A DNA stretch of 64,000 nucleotides, taken from contig NZ_CANMNI010000003.1 in the NCBI RefSeq assembly GCF_947499215.1, forward strand, positions 868,001 through 932,000, in the 5' to 3' direction. Origin of the DNA: an uncultured Pontibacter sp. (GTDB lineage Bacteria > Bacteroidota > Bacteroidia > Cytophagales > Hymenobacteraceae). The notes beneath the pieces were generated by a model, which saw only the letters and a program-made list of their open reading frames with translations, did not search any database and was not told the origin of the DNA. Of the stretch, positions 34,302-42,138 are shown one piece after another. Position 1 is the first letter of the stretch, and each line of letters opens with the position of its first letter. A program made the translations under genes and the position numbers.

Positions 34302-34742
34302 ATGAAAGATAAGAATCTGTTTGCTCTCTCAGAAAGTATAGCTGAAAACGAAAAGTGGATTGCTCTATTGACTCATTATTTAGAGCAAGCTGACTCAGTT
34401 GAGTTCAACACTCTGTACAATCCAACCAAACTAAATCAAGAATTAGAATCTCTTAAATCTGATTTAATAGAAGAAGGAGAGAGAAGGGATAAAATATATC
34501 CAAATGGAATGTTTCGCAGGTACAGATTATCAGAAAAGGTAAGAGAATTCATACTTTCAAAACCGTACAAGGACTGGCGTAATTATCAATTTGAAGACTT
34601 ATCTCTAATGAGAGATGGTGCTGAAATACTTGCTACCATCACGCATGAAAACTATGTCTTTGCTCAAATGACGGAAGAAGAGAGAAAGCAATTTAACGAG
34701 CAAGGGTATGAATTTGGTCTGTTGCAAGAAATAGAAAAATAA
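34302..34742 (+). CDS. Hypothetical protein, orphan
   Basis: 146 aa, soluble, charged and helical (ENEKWIALLTHYLEQAD, LESLKSDLIEEGERRDK). No motif or signal peptide recognised. Last of the four orphan genes. About 105 nt follow before the S41 protease gene; a weaker AAGCGTTAGC at about 34805-34814 may be a diverged fifth element. Confidence 0.55.
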   Translation: MKDKNLFALSESIAENEKWIALLTHYLEQADSVEFNTLYNPTKLNQELESLKSDLIEEGERRDKIYPNGMFRRYRLSEKVREFILSKPYKDWRNYQFEDLSLMRDGAEILATITHENYVFAQMTEEERKQFNEQGYEFGLLQEIEK

Positions 34743-34847
34743 CACTTCACAACAAGGTTTATATCCTATGTATCGGCTGACTGCCTCTCATAAGGTATAC
34801 ACGAAGCGTTAGCATGATTTAACACGCGAAGCACACAACAATTCCCT

Positions 34848-36284
34848 ATGAAACAATTCTACCCTTTATTCATCCTTTCCTTTTTGCTCACCTTTACAAT
34901 TCCTTCCCAAGCGCAGGACTGCAACTGCACTGAAGCCTTTGAGCAGACCGTACAGAATTATGAAAGCAACTATTCCTTGTTCCACCTGAAAGTAACCGAC
35001 AAAAACCGGGAGATTTACAAAGCGCATACAGTAGTGTACCGCAACAAGGCAGCCGAAGTACAGCAGATCGAAGACTGTTTGCCCGTTCTCCAGCAATGGC
35101 TGACATTTTTTTGGGATGGACACAGCAGAATAGAATACACCGGTGCTAGTGGTAAAGAAAATCGCAGCGAGCGTATCGAGATGGACCGGAAGAAATATCA
35201 TGCAGACTACAAAAAGAAGAAGTATAAAAAGAATGATTTGCTCGGCATCTGGAAGTACAGTGGCTACGAGGTGGCCATCTTGCCGGACCCTAATAACGAT
35301 GCCCGCAAATCTGATTTTGTGGGTATTGTCTTAAGCAGCACCAACAAGAACTGGAAGCCGGGTGATGTGAAGTTCAAGCTCACCCACATCTACGGAAACG
35401 ACTACTCATCCACTCACTTTATGGATGATTACAGCTCGAAGAAGGTAACTGGCAATATGAACAGCCCTCATCAATTGGAATTCAAAAATTTCAACAATTG
35501 GACCAAGGTATGGCCCGTTGCTGATCCAACCACTACTGTTAAGGAAGAGAATCTTTACAGCGAATTTCATTTCCGGATGATTGACGGAGAGGTGCCTTAT
35601 TTGCGTCTTCCCAATTTCTATGAAAAAAAGCCAGCCTTTGTAGACAGTTTACTCAAGGCTCACCACGACGAACTGCTACAGGCAGAATTTATTGTTGTGG
35701 ATGTGAGGGATAACAATGGCGGGAATGACAATGTGTATTACCCCGTTTTACCTTACCTGCTGACCGGGCCTATCCAAATACCGCAGGCTGGCCTCTGGAT
35801 GTCTGAAGGAAATCTGGAAACAGTGATGAACCACATTAATCCGGAAGACCTGAATGAGGAGGAGAAGGCGCAGTATGATTTCTTCATGTCACTTAAAAAC
35901 TCCTTTTACTGGTATGGCAACGATGAATACGCTTATACCTATACCCCTAAAGCTGTGTTTGCGCCAAACAAGAAGGTGGCTGTTCTGATGAATGGGAAAA
36001 CAGCCAGCTCCGGCGAAACCTTTGTGTACCGCGTGAATCAAAGCGACAAAGTGGTGCTCTATGGTCAAAACACAGCAGGGGTGGTGGACGGCTTTAGCCA
36101 GTTTACTAGGTCCATTGGCTGTTTCGAGCTGAAATACCCATCTTCTCTCAGATCAAAAGATATTGCAGAGCATCCGGTTGATCCCTATGGTTTTGCGCCC
36201 GATGTATACCTGAGCGAAGAGGTGGATGCCTTGGAGTTTAGTATTCGGCATATGCGCGAATTGATTAAGGCGCAAAAGGACTAA
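34848..36284 (+). CDS. S41 family peptidase, secreted
   Basis: 478 aa. Signal peptide MKQFYPLFILSFLLTFTIPSQAQ, then an N-terminal unique region (CNCTEAFEQTV...) and an S41 (C-terminal-processing/tail-specific) protease domain in the second half: DGEVPYLRLPNF, FIVVDVRDNNGGND and the catalytic Ser in GKTASSGETFVY, with a downstream conserved GVVDGFSQF. No PDZ domain is obvious, unlike classical CtpA. Periplasmic or surface protease of unknown substrate. Stands alone, 56 nt before the NTF2-like gene. Confidence 0.88.
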   Translation: MKQFYPLFILSFLLTFTIPSQAQDCNCTEAFEQTVQNYESNYSLFHLKVTDKNREIYKAHTVVYRNKAAEVQQIEDCLPVLQQWLTFFWDGHSRIEYTGASGKENRSERIEMDRKKYHADYKKKKYKKNDLLGIWKYSGYEVAILPDPNNDARKSDFVGIVLSSTNKNWKPGDVKFKLTHIYGNDYSSTHFMDDYSSKKVTGNMNSPHQLEFKNFNNWTKVWPVADPTTTVKEENLYSEFHFRMIDGEVPYLRLPNFYEKKPAFVDSLLKAHHDELLQAEFIVVDVRDNNGGNDNVYYPVLPYLLTGPIQIPQAGLWMSEGNLETVMNHINPEDLNEEEKAQYDFFMSLKNSFYWYGNDEYAYTYTPKAVFAPNKKVAVLMNGKTASSGETFVYRVNQSDKVVLYGQNTAGVVDGFSQFTRSIGCFELKYPSSLRSKDIAEHPVDPYGFAPDVYLSEEVDALEFSIRHMRELIKAQKD

Positions 36285-36340
36285 GCATCCCAGAGATTCT
36301 ATCGTAGGGTATAAGATGTAACTAACAGGAGTGTAAGCAA

Positions 36341-36700
36341 ATGAGACCGAAAGAATTAGTAAGCAAATGGGTAGAGGTATTTAACAGAGGAAATGCTGAC
36401 GAAATCGCTACGTTTTACCATTACGATGCCGTTAACCATCAAGTAGCAAACGAACCAATTATTGGAAAAGAAGCCATAAGGCAAATGTTTGAGCAGGAGT
36501 TTTCTACTGCTAAAATGACCTGCATCGTGGAGCATATTTTTGAAGATGGTGACTGGGGAATCCTCGAATGGAAAGACCCATTGGGTTTACGAGGCTGTGG
36601 TTTCTTTTATGTTGTAGGCGGGAAGATCAAACTCCAAAGAGGCTACTGGGACAAACTCTCCTTCCTCAGGCAGCATAACTTGCCAATTCCAACCGAATAG
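36341..36700 (+). CDS. SnoaL/NTF2-like protein
   Basis: 119 aa cone-shaped alpha+beta fold of the NTF2 superfamily: WVEVFNRGNADEIATFYHYDAVNH near the start, GKEAIRQMFEQEFS, and WGILEWKDP. The family includes small polyketide cyclases, isomerases and many proteins of unknown role. No signal peptide. Likely binds a small hydrophobic ligand, but no catalytic residue can be named. Confidence 0.8.
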   Translation: MRPKELVSKWVEVFNRGNADEIATFYHYDAVNHQVANEPIIGKEAIRQMFEQEFSTAKMTCIVEHIFEDGDWGILEWKDPLGLRGCGFFYVVGGKIKLQRGYWDKLSFLRQHNLPIPTE

Positions 36701-36718
36701 AAACATTAAACCATAACC

Positions 36719-37063
36719 ACATTAAATTCAACCTATACTTCTTTGCCTTCTTATTTCTGGCCGGTTCCTGCAGCGCCTCAAAAAACATAGTGATGCCAAA
36801 CTATGGTAGTCCGAACGTAAAACTGGAAAAAGTCGACTTTCATCAATGCACTGCAGGAGGTGATCGGAAAGGTGGACGAACCCCGCAATGTCATCATCAG
36901 AAGAAGTAAATTATTCAGATTCATTCACCAGAAAGACTACCATCCGGTTCTAGAAGTTTTGGGACGTAATAATTAGTTAGCTGAGTATATCAAAGACCAG
37001 TTGGAGAGTCTGGTGGGCGAATGTGTGCTTATATTTACAAGAACAATCGAAGGTCGTAAATAA
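36719..37063 (+). pseudogene. Decayed lipoprotein gene
   Basis: A lipoprotein-like start, FNLYFFAFLFLAGSCSASKN, lacks an ATG and runs to about 36845 (VKLEKVDF). Coding sense then continues in another frame: INALQEVIGKVDEPRNVIIR and KDYHPVLEVLGRNN, a TAG near 36975, and an open LAEYIKDQLESLVGECVLIF to a stop at 37063. So there is a lost start, one frameshift and one nonsense mutation. The ancestral family is not recognised. The rest of 37064-37193 holds nothing evident. Confidence 0.55.
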
Positions 37064-37193
37064 CTTAAAATCACGGATAAAATCCTTGTAAGCCCAGTTT
37101 GAGGAAGAGATAGAGCACGTAAATAAATGGCGCCAAGCGCTGCTGCGCTCTACACCTTCAATTTACTTTGCATTATTATTCAAACAAATTCCA

Positions 37194-37928
37194 ATGAAAC
37201 CAATCACTTTTGTTTTAGCAGGCCTTTCATGCTGTTCAGTTCTTCTGACCAATTGCACATCAGGCGATCTCCAAAATGAAGGGACTGTCTCTACCGATAT
37301 ACAAGTTGTCGGTGCCATGCGCAATGTAATGTGGAAAGGGGAACTGGCCGGTACCATCGCCCTCGATACGATCGCTAACAAGCAAGGCCTCTACGGTCTG
37401 GGCCCAATGGCTTACTTGGCCGGCGAACTGATGATCGTAGATGGCAAATCCTACAAGTCTACTGTACTGAGCGATTCAACAATGGCGGTGGAGGAGACCT
37501 ATGCCGTCGAAGCCCCATTCTTTGTGTATGCCAATGTAGGGGAGATGAAGGCGTCGGCTATACCTGACTCCATTCAGACGATCAAGCAACTGGAAGCCTA
37601 TCTTGATGAAATCACAAAGTCTGCGAAGCGGCCTTTTGCTTTTAAACTGACAGGCCCAATTAAGAAAGCTAAGATTCATGTCCTGAACCTTCCCGAAGGG
37701 GCTAAAGTCAGTTCACCGGCTGAGGCACACCGGAATCAGGTGAGTTACCACTTGACTCACGAACAGGCAGAAATTATTGGCTTCTTCTCAACGGAGCACA
37801 AGGCTGTGTTCACCCATCACGATACCTTCCTGCACATGCACCTCCTAACAGCAGATAGATCAAAGATGGGCCATTTGGACGAGGCTTTATTCGGGAAAGG
37901 GATAAAACTATACCTGCCTGTTGAATGA
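37194..37928 (+). CDS. Acetolactate decarboxylase, predicted lipoprotein
   Basis: 244 aa. Acetolactate decarboxylase fold: GLYGLGPMAYLAGELMIVDGK, the conserved EAHRNQVSYHL, and the metal-ligand region THHDTFLHMHLLTADRSKMGHLDE with several His. The enzyme turns 2-acetolactate into acetoin. Unusually, it starts with a lipoprotein signal, MKPITFVLAGLSCCSVLLTNC, predicting a lipidated Cys21 and export. No acetolactate synthase or butanediol dehydrogenase gene is adjacent. The substrate may differ from the cytoplasmic AlsD/BudA enzymes. Confidence 0.85.
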   Translation: MKPITFVLAGLSCCSVLLTNCTSGDLQNEGTVSTDIQVVGAMRNVMWKGELAGTIALDTIANKQGLYGLGPMAYLAGELMIVDGKSYKSTVLSDSTMAVEETYAVEAPFFVYANVGEMKASAIPDSIQTIKQLEAYLDEITKSAKRPFAFKLTGPIKKAKIHVLNLPEGAKVSSPAEAHRNQVSYHLTHEQAEIIGFFSTEHKAVFTHHDTFLHMHLLTADRSKMGHLDEALFGKGIKLYLPVE

Positions 37929-38013
37929 TTGAAAGCCGTTTCTATGCCTTATTTTAATGCGAATCCCAGTATCTGCAGCAGAAGGCAATACGGTTTGCCC
38001 TGAACCACTTGTA

Positions 38014-38050
38014 AGCTGCTCTTGCTGATAACTCCTAGGAAAGAGCAGCT
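38014..38050 (+). other. Hairpin after acetolactate decarboxylase
   Basis: AGCTGCTCTT (38014-38023) pairs with AAGAGCAGCT (38041-38050), 10 bp, loop of 17. Only a two-T tract follows, so a terminator role is weak. The 272-nt gap 37929-38200 contains no gene that I support; an open extension of the next ORF into it lacks coding character. Confidence 0.45.
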
Positions 38051-38200
38051 TTCAGTATGACTTTCTGTGGAGCTTTGGTTATAACACAGCCTAGTCTCTT
38101 CATACACAGGAATTTAATTATCCCCCTTAGTGCATATTTTGTTATAAAATCTGCGTATATTAATAAGACGTGTTGTCTCAGTCTTTTTAATGGCGTGCCC

Positions 38201-39448
38201 ATGGCAAGGTTTCTCACTCTTGCGCTTCTTTCTTGTATCCTTTGCTTCCCCATAACCGAGGCATTGGGGCAAACTGTGGCTACTGATACGGCCTATTTCA
38301 CCTCCAAGCGTAAAAGCATTACGATACCATTCAAACTGGTTCACAACCTCATCATCATACCTGTTCAGATCAACGACTCCAATCCACTGAATTTTATTCT
38401 TGATTCCGGTGTCAAAAACACGCTGATTACCCGACTGTATTATTCTGATTCGCTCAGCCTGAACGAGGCCAACAAAATATCCATACAGGGCTTGGGTGCC
38501 GGTGCCGAAATTGAGGCGCTATACTCTGCGGGGAATGTGATGCGCATGCCGGGGATACAGGGTGATAACCATAAGGTGTATGTCTTAATGGAAGATGTGT
38601 TTAATCTTTCCACCCGGATGGGGATGTCCGTACACGGCATTATCGGTTACGATATCTTTCGAAACTTTATCGTCAAGATTAACTACAGCAATAAAACCCT
38701 GACCCTGTACAGGCCAGATGCGAAAGTAAGAGTGCCCAAGCGGGGAGAGATTTATCCGCTTCAGATTGAGAACACCAAGGCCTATGTAGAAGCAAATGTG
38801 AGGCAGTTCAACGGCGATTCCATAAAGGTGAAGCTGGTAATTGATACAGGCGCCAGCCATTCTGTGTCGCTATATCTGCCCACGGATGAGCGTCTGCAGT
38901 TACCACCTAAAGTAATGGAAGCTTACCTTGGTAGAGGGCTCAGTGGTGATATAAACGGTAAGATTGGCCGCATCAACAGTTTCAGTCTGGGCAAGTACGA
39001 ACTGCAGAATCTACCGGCATCCTTTCCGGACGAGGAATCTATAAAAGCGGCACTTAACTTGGCAAACCGGAATGGCAACTTGGGCTCCGATATCCTGAAG
39101 CGCTTCACAGTCATTTTTGATTACCCGCATCAGCGCATGGTGTTGGTACCAAACGGCAAGTTCCGATCTCCCTTCTATTATAACATGACCGGTTTTGAGA
39201 TTAGCACGCCACTGCCGGGCACCAACCTCTACATTGTTTCTCACGTGATTGAGGACTCGCCTGCCAAAGAGAGCGGACTTTTGCCCGGCGATCAGTTGAT
39301 CACTATCAACGGGCGTGATTGCAAAGAACTGGCCTTGGACGAACTGCTGCAGCTATTTGACAGTAAGCCGGGGCGCAAAGTTCGCATGAAACTCATACGC
39401 GATTCAAAAACAGTGAATGTAGAAATGGTATTGCAGAGTAGAATCTGA
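38201..39448 (+). CDS. Retropepsin-like aspartyl protease with PDZ domain, secreted
   Basis: 415 aa from ATG 38201, which gives a clean signal peptide (MARFLTLALLSCILCFPITEALGQ). Two aspartyl-protease halves: FILDSGVKNTL with Asp68 and VIDTGASHSVS with Asp215, each followed by a flap-and-glycine pattern (IIGYDIFRNF and NLGSDILKRF). A C-terminal PDZ domain (about 335-410) contains GLLPGDQLITINGRD. The two-half plus PDZ layout is frequent in Bacteroidota. Periplasmic, presumably peptide-binding or proteolytic; the first half has DSG rather than DTG. Convergent with the small membrane protein gene that abuts its stop. Confidence 0.85.
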   Translation: MARFLTLALLSCILCFPITEALGQTVATDTAYFTSKRKSITIPFKLVHNLIIIPVQINDSNPLNFILDSGVKNTLITRLYYSDSLSLNEANKISIQGLGAGAEIEALYSAGNVMRMPGIQGDNHKVYVLMEDVFNLSTRMGMSVHGIIGYDIFRNFIVKINYSNKTLTLYRPDAKVRVPKRGEIYPLQIENTKAYVEANVRQFNGDSIKVKLVIDTGASHSVSLYLPTDERLQLPPKVMEAYLGRGLSGDINGKIGRINSFSLGKYELQNLPASFPDEESIKAALNLANRNGNLGSDILKRFTVIFDYPHQRMVLVPNGKFRSPFYYNMTGFEISTPLPGTNLYIVSHVIEDSPAKESGLLPGDQLITINGRDCKELALDELLQLFDSKPGRKVRMKLIRDSKTVNVEMVLQSRI

Positions 39449-39727
39449 CTACCCCTGCGATACGTCTGAGTAGATCTGAAAAAACAGGAGTACCACCGCC
39501 ATCGCGATCAAAGCGATACCAACATAAAGTCTCACTTTAGGAACAGGGGCAGCTGCCATATTTCCGGCAGCGTCGGGTTTGCTGAAGCGCAGGTTAGCCA
39601 GTATGAGACCGTTACCAAAGCTGAGCCAGATGGCAGCCATGAGCGGGTCACGCGTAAGGAAAAGAGATGCCGTGCCAATGGCCGAAAAAATAAGGCCGAT
39701 TATAACGCTGAGGGATAGATTCTTCAT
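39449..39727 (-). CDS. Small integral membrane protein
   Basis: 92 aa, hydrophobic segments at about 5-24, 29-44 and 67-86 separated by a short Pro-Ala-rich linker. Its stop codon abuts the stop of the convergent protease gene with no base between. No family recognised. Confidence 0.6.
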   Translation of the reverse strand: MKNLSLSVIIGLIFSAIGTASLFLTRDPLMAAIWLSFGNGLILANLRFSKPDAAGNMAAAPVPKVRLYVGIALIAMAVVLLFFQIYSDVSQG

Positions 39728-39861
39728 TGCGCCGCAAGTTACACAAACCAGCCTTATTTAGTACATCCTTCCTATAGCCAAACCTGCAGGCACAGGATTC
39801 GGCAGCTATTTAAACTAATTGTTGTAACATTTTGTAGAAAGGTGTAAATTTTATCATAAAA

Positions 39862-39878
39862 TACAACCAATTGTTGTA
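39862..39878. promoter_or_regulatory. Candidate operator upstream of the arg operon
   Basis: TACAACCAATTGTTGTA is a palindrome broken by one extra base. Its right half AATTGTTGTA recurs at 39817-39826, 52 nt upstream. A promoter-like AATCTTTG (39898-39905) follows. Position before the arginine genes makes binding by an ArgR-type regulator possible; this is inference. Confidence 0.4.
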
Positions 39879-39912
39879 GATGCCGATATTAATTGCAAAT
39901 CTTTGCTTTCCT

Positions 39913-39934
39913 AAACAGGCAAAGACCTGTTTTT
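39913..39934 (+). other. Small hairpin with T run upstream of the arg small ORF
   Basis: AAACAGG (39913-39919) pairs with CCTGTTT (39926-39932), 6-nt loop, T run 39930-39934. It resembles a weak terminator, with no plus-strand gene just upstream. Confidence 0.4.
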
Positions 39935-39957
39935 ATAATTAGAACTGATTATCTGAA

Positions 39958-40086
39958 ATGAAAAAAAAGCCGACTTTATCATCTGAGATGGTAAATCACC
40001 TTTCGCTGAAAGGTGCGTCTTTTTCTATCCTGTCTGCTAGGATAGTTTTGAGGGCCATTAACGCCGTGGTCCGCTACAGGCCCTAG
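39958..40086 (+). CDS. Small ORF in the arg leader, candidate Arg-sensing peptide
   Basis: 42 codons, MKKKPTLSSEMVNHLSLKGA..., ending ...RAINAVVRYRP. Arg codons at positions 28, 32, 39 and 41, three of them AGG. It lies about 180 nt before the first gene of the arginine operon. Its DNA folds into successive hairpins: TTTATCATC/GATGGTAAA (39974-39994), CACCTTTC/GAAAGGTG (39997-40015) followed by a T tract, TATCCT/AGGATA (40026-40044), and GGGCC/GGCCC ending at 40083. This could be a leader peptide controlling arg genes, or the structures may be the functional part and the ORF incidental. No terminator is clear between 40087 and 40266. Confidence 0.4.
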   Translation: MKKKPTLSSEMVNHLSLKGASFSILSARIVLRAINAVVRYRP

Positions 40087-40266
40087 GCCGACGTGCTTCC
40101 TGACCGCCTACGTAGTGGTCATTCTTCCCCTGTTTTCCTGATTAGTGTTTAAGCTCACGAGTAGAGGTATGCGTTTTGGCATAACTTGTTCGCAGCTGTT
40201 TCACACCGTTTTTAATTTATAGCATCTGGCTTTGCACAGGCATGGCCCGGGTATATATTTTCCAAA

Positions 40267-40935
40267 ATGAATCCATCACCTTTTATCATTACCGTTGCCG
40301 ATGTGCAACACACGGGCTATGCTGCGCAGATATGCGATGAAATGGAGGCATCTGCCAAAGCCAGAGGCACAGGTATAGCCAAGCGTACCCCAGAATACAT
40401 TGCTCAGAAAATGCTTGAAGGCAAAGCCGTGATCGCCATGGATATGAACGGCGTTTGGGCGGGTTTCTGCTACATCGAAACATGGAGTCATGGTAAGTAT
40501 GTGGCCAACTCAGGCTTAATCGTATCGCCGGAGCTGCGCAAAAGCGGTCTGGCCAAACTGATCAAGCACAAGATTTTTGAGCTGTCGCGCACCAAATACC
40601 CTGGCTCCAAGATTTTTGGTTTGACCACCGGTTTGGCTGTGATGAAGATTAATTCCGACTTGGGTTATCGTCCGGTAACTTACTCGGAGTTGACCGATGA
40701 TGAAGCTTTCTGGAACGGATGTAAGAGCTGCGTGAACTATGAGATCCTGACGATGAAGAACCGCAGCAACTGCCTCTGCACCGCCATGCTTTATGACCCG
40801 GCCCGAGAGCAAAAGCCGATCGCCCGCGAGCAGCTGCAAATCCTGACGCCGATCGATGAACCGGCTATACCTGTAGGTTACGGCACTTTCGCACATGGCC
40901 ACGGAAACACAACCATTAACCCGACAAGCATTTAA
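40267..40935 (+). CDS. GNAT acyltransferase of the arginine operon, probable N-acylglutamate synthase
   Basis: 222 aa. GNAT core: NGVWAGFCYIETW, SGLIVSPELRKSGLAKLIKHKIFELS (acyl-CoA loop R-K-S-G-L-A) and MKINSDLGYRP. A C-terminal extension (about 165-222) is unlike ordinary GNATs. It is the first gene of the arg operon, six bases before argG, and no argA or argJ is present. It is therefore the best candidate for the first step, N-acylation of glutamate with acetyl- or succinyl-CoA. That role is inferred from position. Confidence 0.75.
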   Translation: MNPSPFIITVADVQHTGYAAQICDEMEASAKARGTGIAKRTPEYIAQKMLEGKAVIAMDMNGVWAGFCYIETWSHGKYVANSGLIVSPELRKSGLAKLIKHKIFELSRTKYPGSKIFGLTTGLAVMKINSDLGYRPVTYSELTDDEAFWNGCKSCVNYEILTMKNRSNCLCTAMLYDPAREQKPIAREQLQILTPIDEPAIPVGYGTFAHGHGNTTINPTSI

Positions 40936-40941
40936 AATATC

Positions 40942-42138
40942 ATGAAGAAGAAAGTTGTTTTAGCCTTCAGCGGCGGCCTCGATACCTCTTACTGTGTGAA
41001 GTACCTGAAAGAAGAGAAAGATTTGGAAGTACATTCGGTACTGGTGAACACCGGCGGTTTTTCAGAGGAGGAATTGCTGCAGATCGAGCAGCGCGCCTAT
41101 GATTTGGGCGTAACGCAGCACACCAATCTGGATGAGACGGAGTACTACTATCAAAGCTGCATCAAGTACTTGATCTTCGGAAACGTGCTGAAGAATAACA
41201 CTTATCCGCTGTCAGTGAGCGCTGAGCGTGTCACGCAGGCTATGGCCATCGCGCGTCACGCCAAAGCCTTGGGTGCAGATTACGTGGCCCATGGCAGCAC
41301 CGGTGCGGGCAATGACCAAGTGCGCTTCGACATGATTTTCCATGTGATGATCCCGGAGATTGAGATCATCACGCCGATCCGTGACATGAAACTGTCTCGT
41401 GAGGAGGAGATTGAGTACCTGAAAAAGCACGGCGTGGAATACGATTTCGTAAAGGCACAGTACTCGATCAACAAAGGCATTTGGGGTACCTCGGTTGGCG
41501 GTAAAGAAACCCTGACTTCGCACCAGCCACTGCCAGAATCAGCTTACCCAACACAGCTGACAAAAGAGCAGCCTGAGCGTGTGACCCTGTATTTTGAGAA
41601 AGGCGAGCTCTTAGGTATAAACGACAAGGTATACGACAGCCCGGTAATGGCGATTCAGGAGCTGCAAGGTATAGCTGGGCCTTTCGCCATTGGCCGCGAC
41701 ATCCACGTGGGCGACACGATCATCGGTATCAAGGGACGTGTGGGCTTTGAGGCAGCCGCCCCGATGGTAATCATCAAGGCGCACCATACCTTGGAGAAGC
41801 ATGTGCTCACCAAGTGGCAGCTTTACTGGAAAGACCAATTGGCAACATGGTACGGCAACTGGCTCCACGAGGGGCAGTTCATCGACCCGACTATGCGCAA
41901 CATCGAGACTTTCCTGCAGGAAACTCAGGAAAACGTGACCGGCAAAGTGCATGTGCTGCTGGCGCCGTATCGCTTCCAAGTGGAAGGTATTGAGTCAGAG
42001 CATGACCTGATGTCGTCGGAATTCGGCAGCTACGGCGAGATGAACAATGCTTGGTCGGGTGAGGATGTGAAAGGCTTTTCGAAAATTTTCGGCAACCAAG
42101 CCATGATGTATCACAAGATTAACAACACCGAACTATAA
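40942..42138 (+). CDS. argG: Argininosuccinate synthase
   Basis: 398 aa. Joins citrulline and aspartate at the expense of ATP. N-terminal PP-loop VVLAFSGGLDTSYCVKYL and AHGSTGAGNDQVRFD; middle KAQYSINKGIWGTSVGG; C-terminal synthetase domain to HKINNTEL. Length matches type I enzymes. In this pathway deacylation may occur at the citrulline stage, so the substrate citrulline comes from ArgE. The stop overlaps the argC start by one base (TAATG). Confidence 0.95.
   Translation: MKKKVVLAFSGGLDTSYCVKYLKEEKDLEVHSVLVNTGGFSEEELLQIEQRAYDLGVTQHTNLDETEYYYQSCIKYLIFGNVLKNNTYPLSVSAERVTQAMAIARHAKALGADYVAHGSTGAGNDQVRFDMIFHVMIPEIEIITPIRDMKLSREEEIEYLKKHGVEYDFVKAQYSINKGIWGTSVGGKETLTSHQPLPESAYPTQLTKEQPERVTLYFEKGELLGINDKVYDSPVMAIQELQGIAGPFAIGRDIHVGDTIIGIKGRVGFEAAAPMVIIKAHHTLEKHVLTKWQLYWKDQLATWYGNWLHEGQFIDPTMRNIETFLQETQENVTGKVHVLLAPYRFQVEGIESEHDLMSSEFGSYGEMNNAWSGEDVKGFSKIFGNQAMMYHKINNTEL

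Noticed and set aside
39961..40020. TPP riboswitch (CTGAGA seen at about 39981-39986)
   Set aside because: Only this core piece is present; the other conserved TPP segments are missing and the operon is for arginine.
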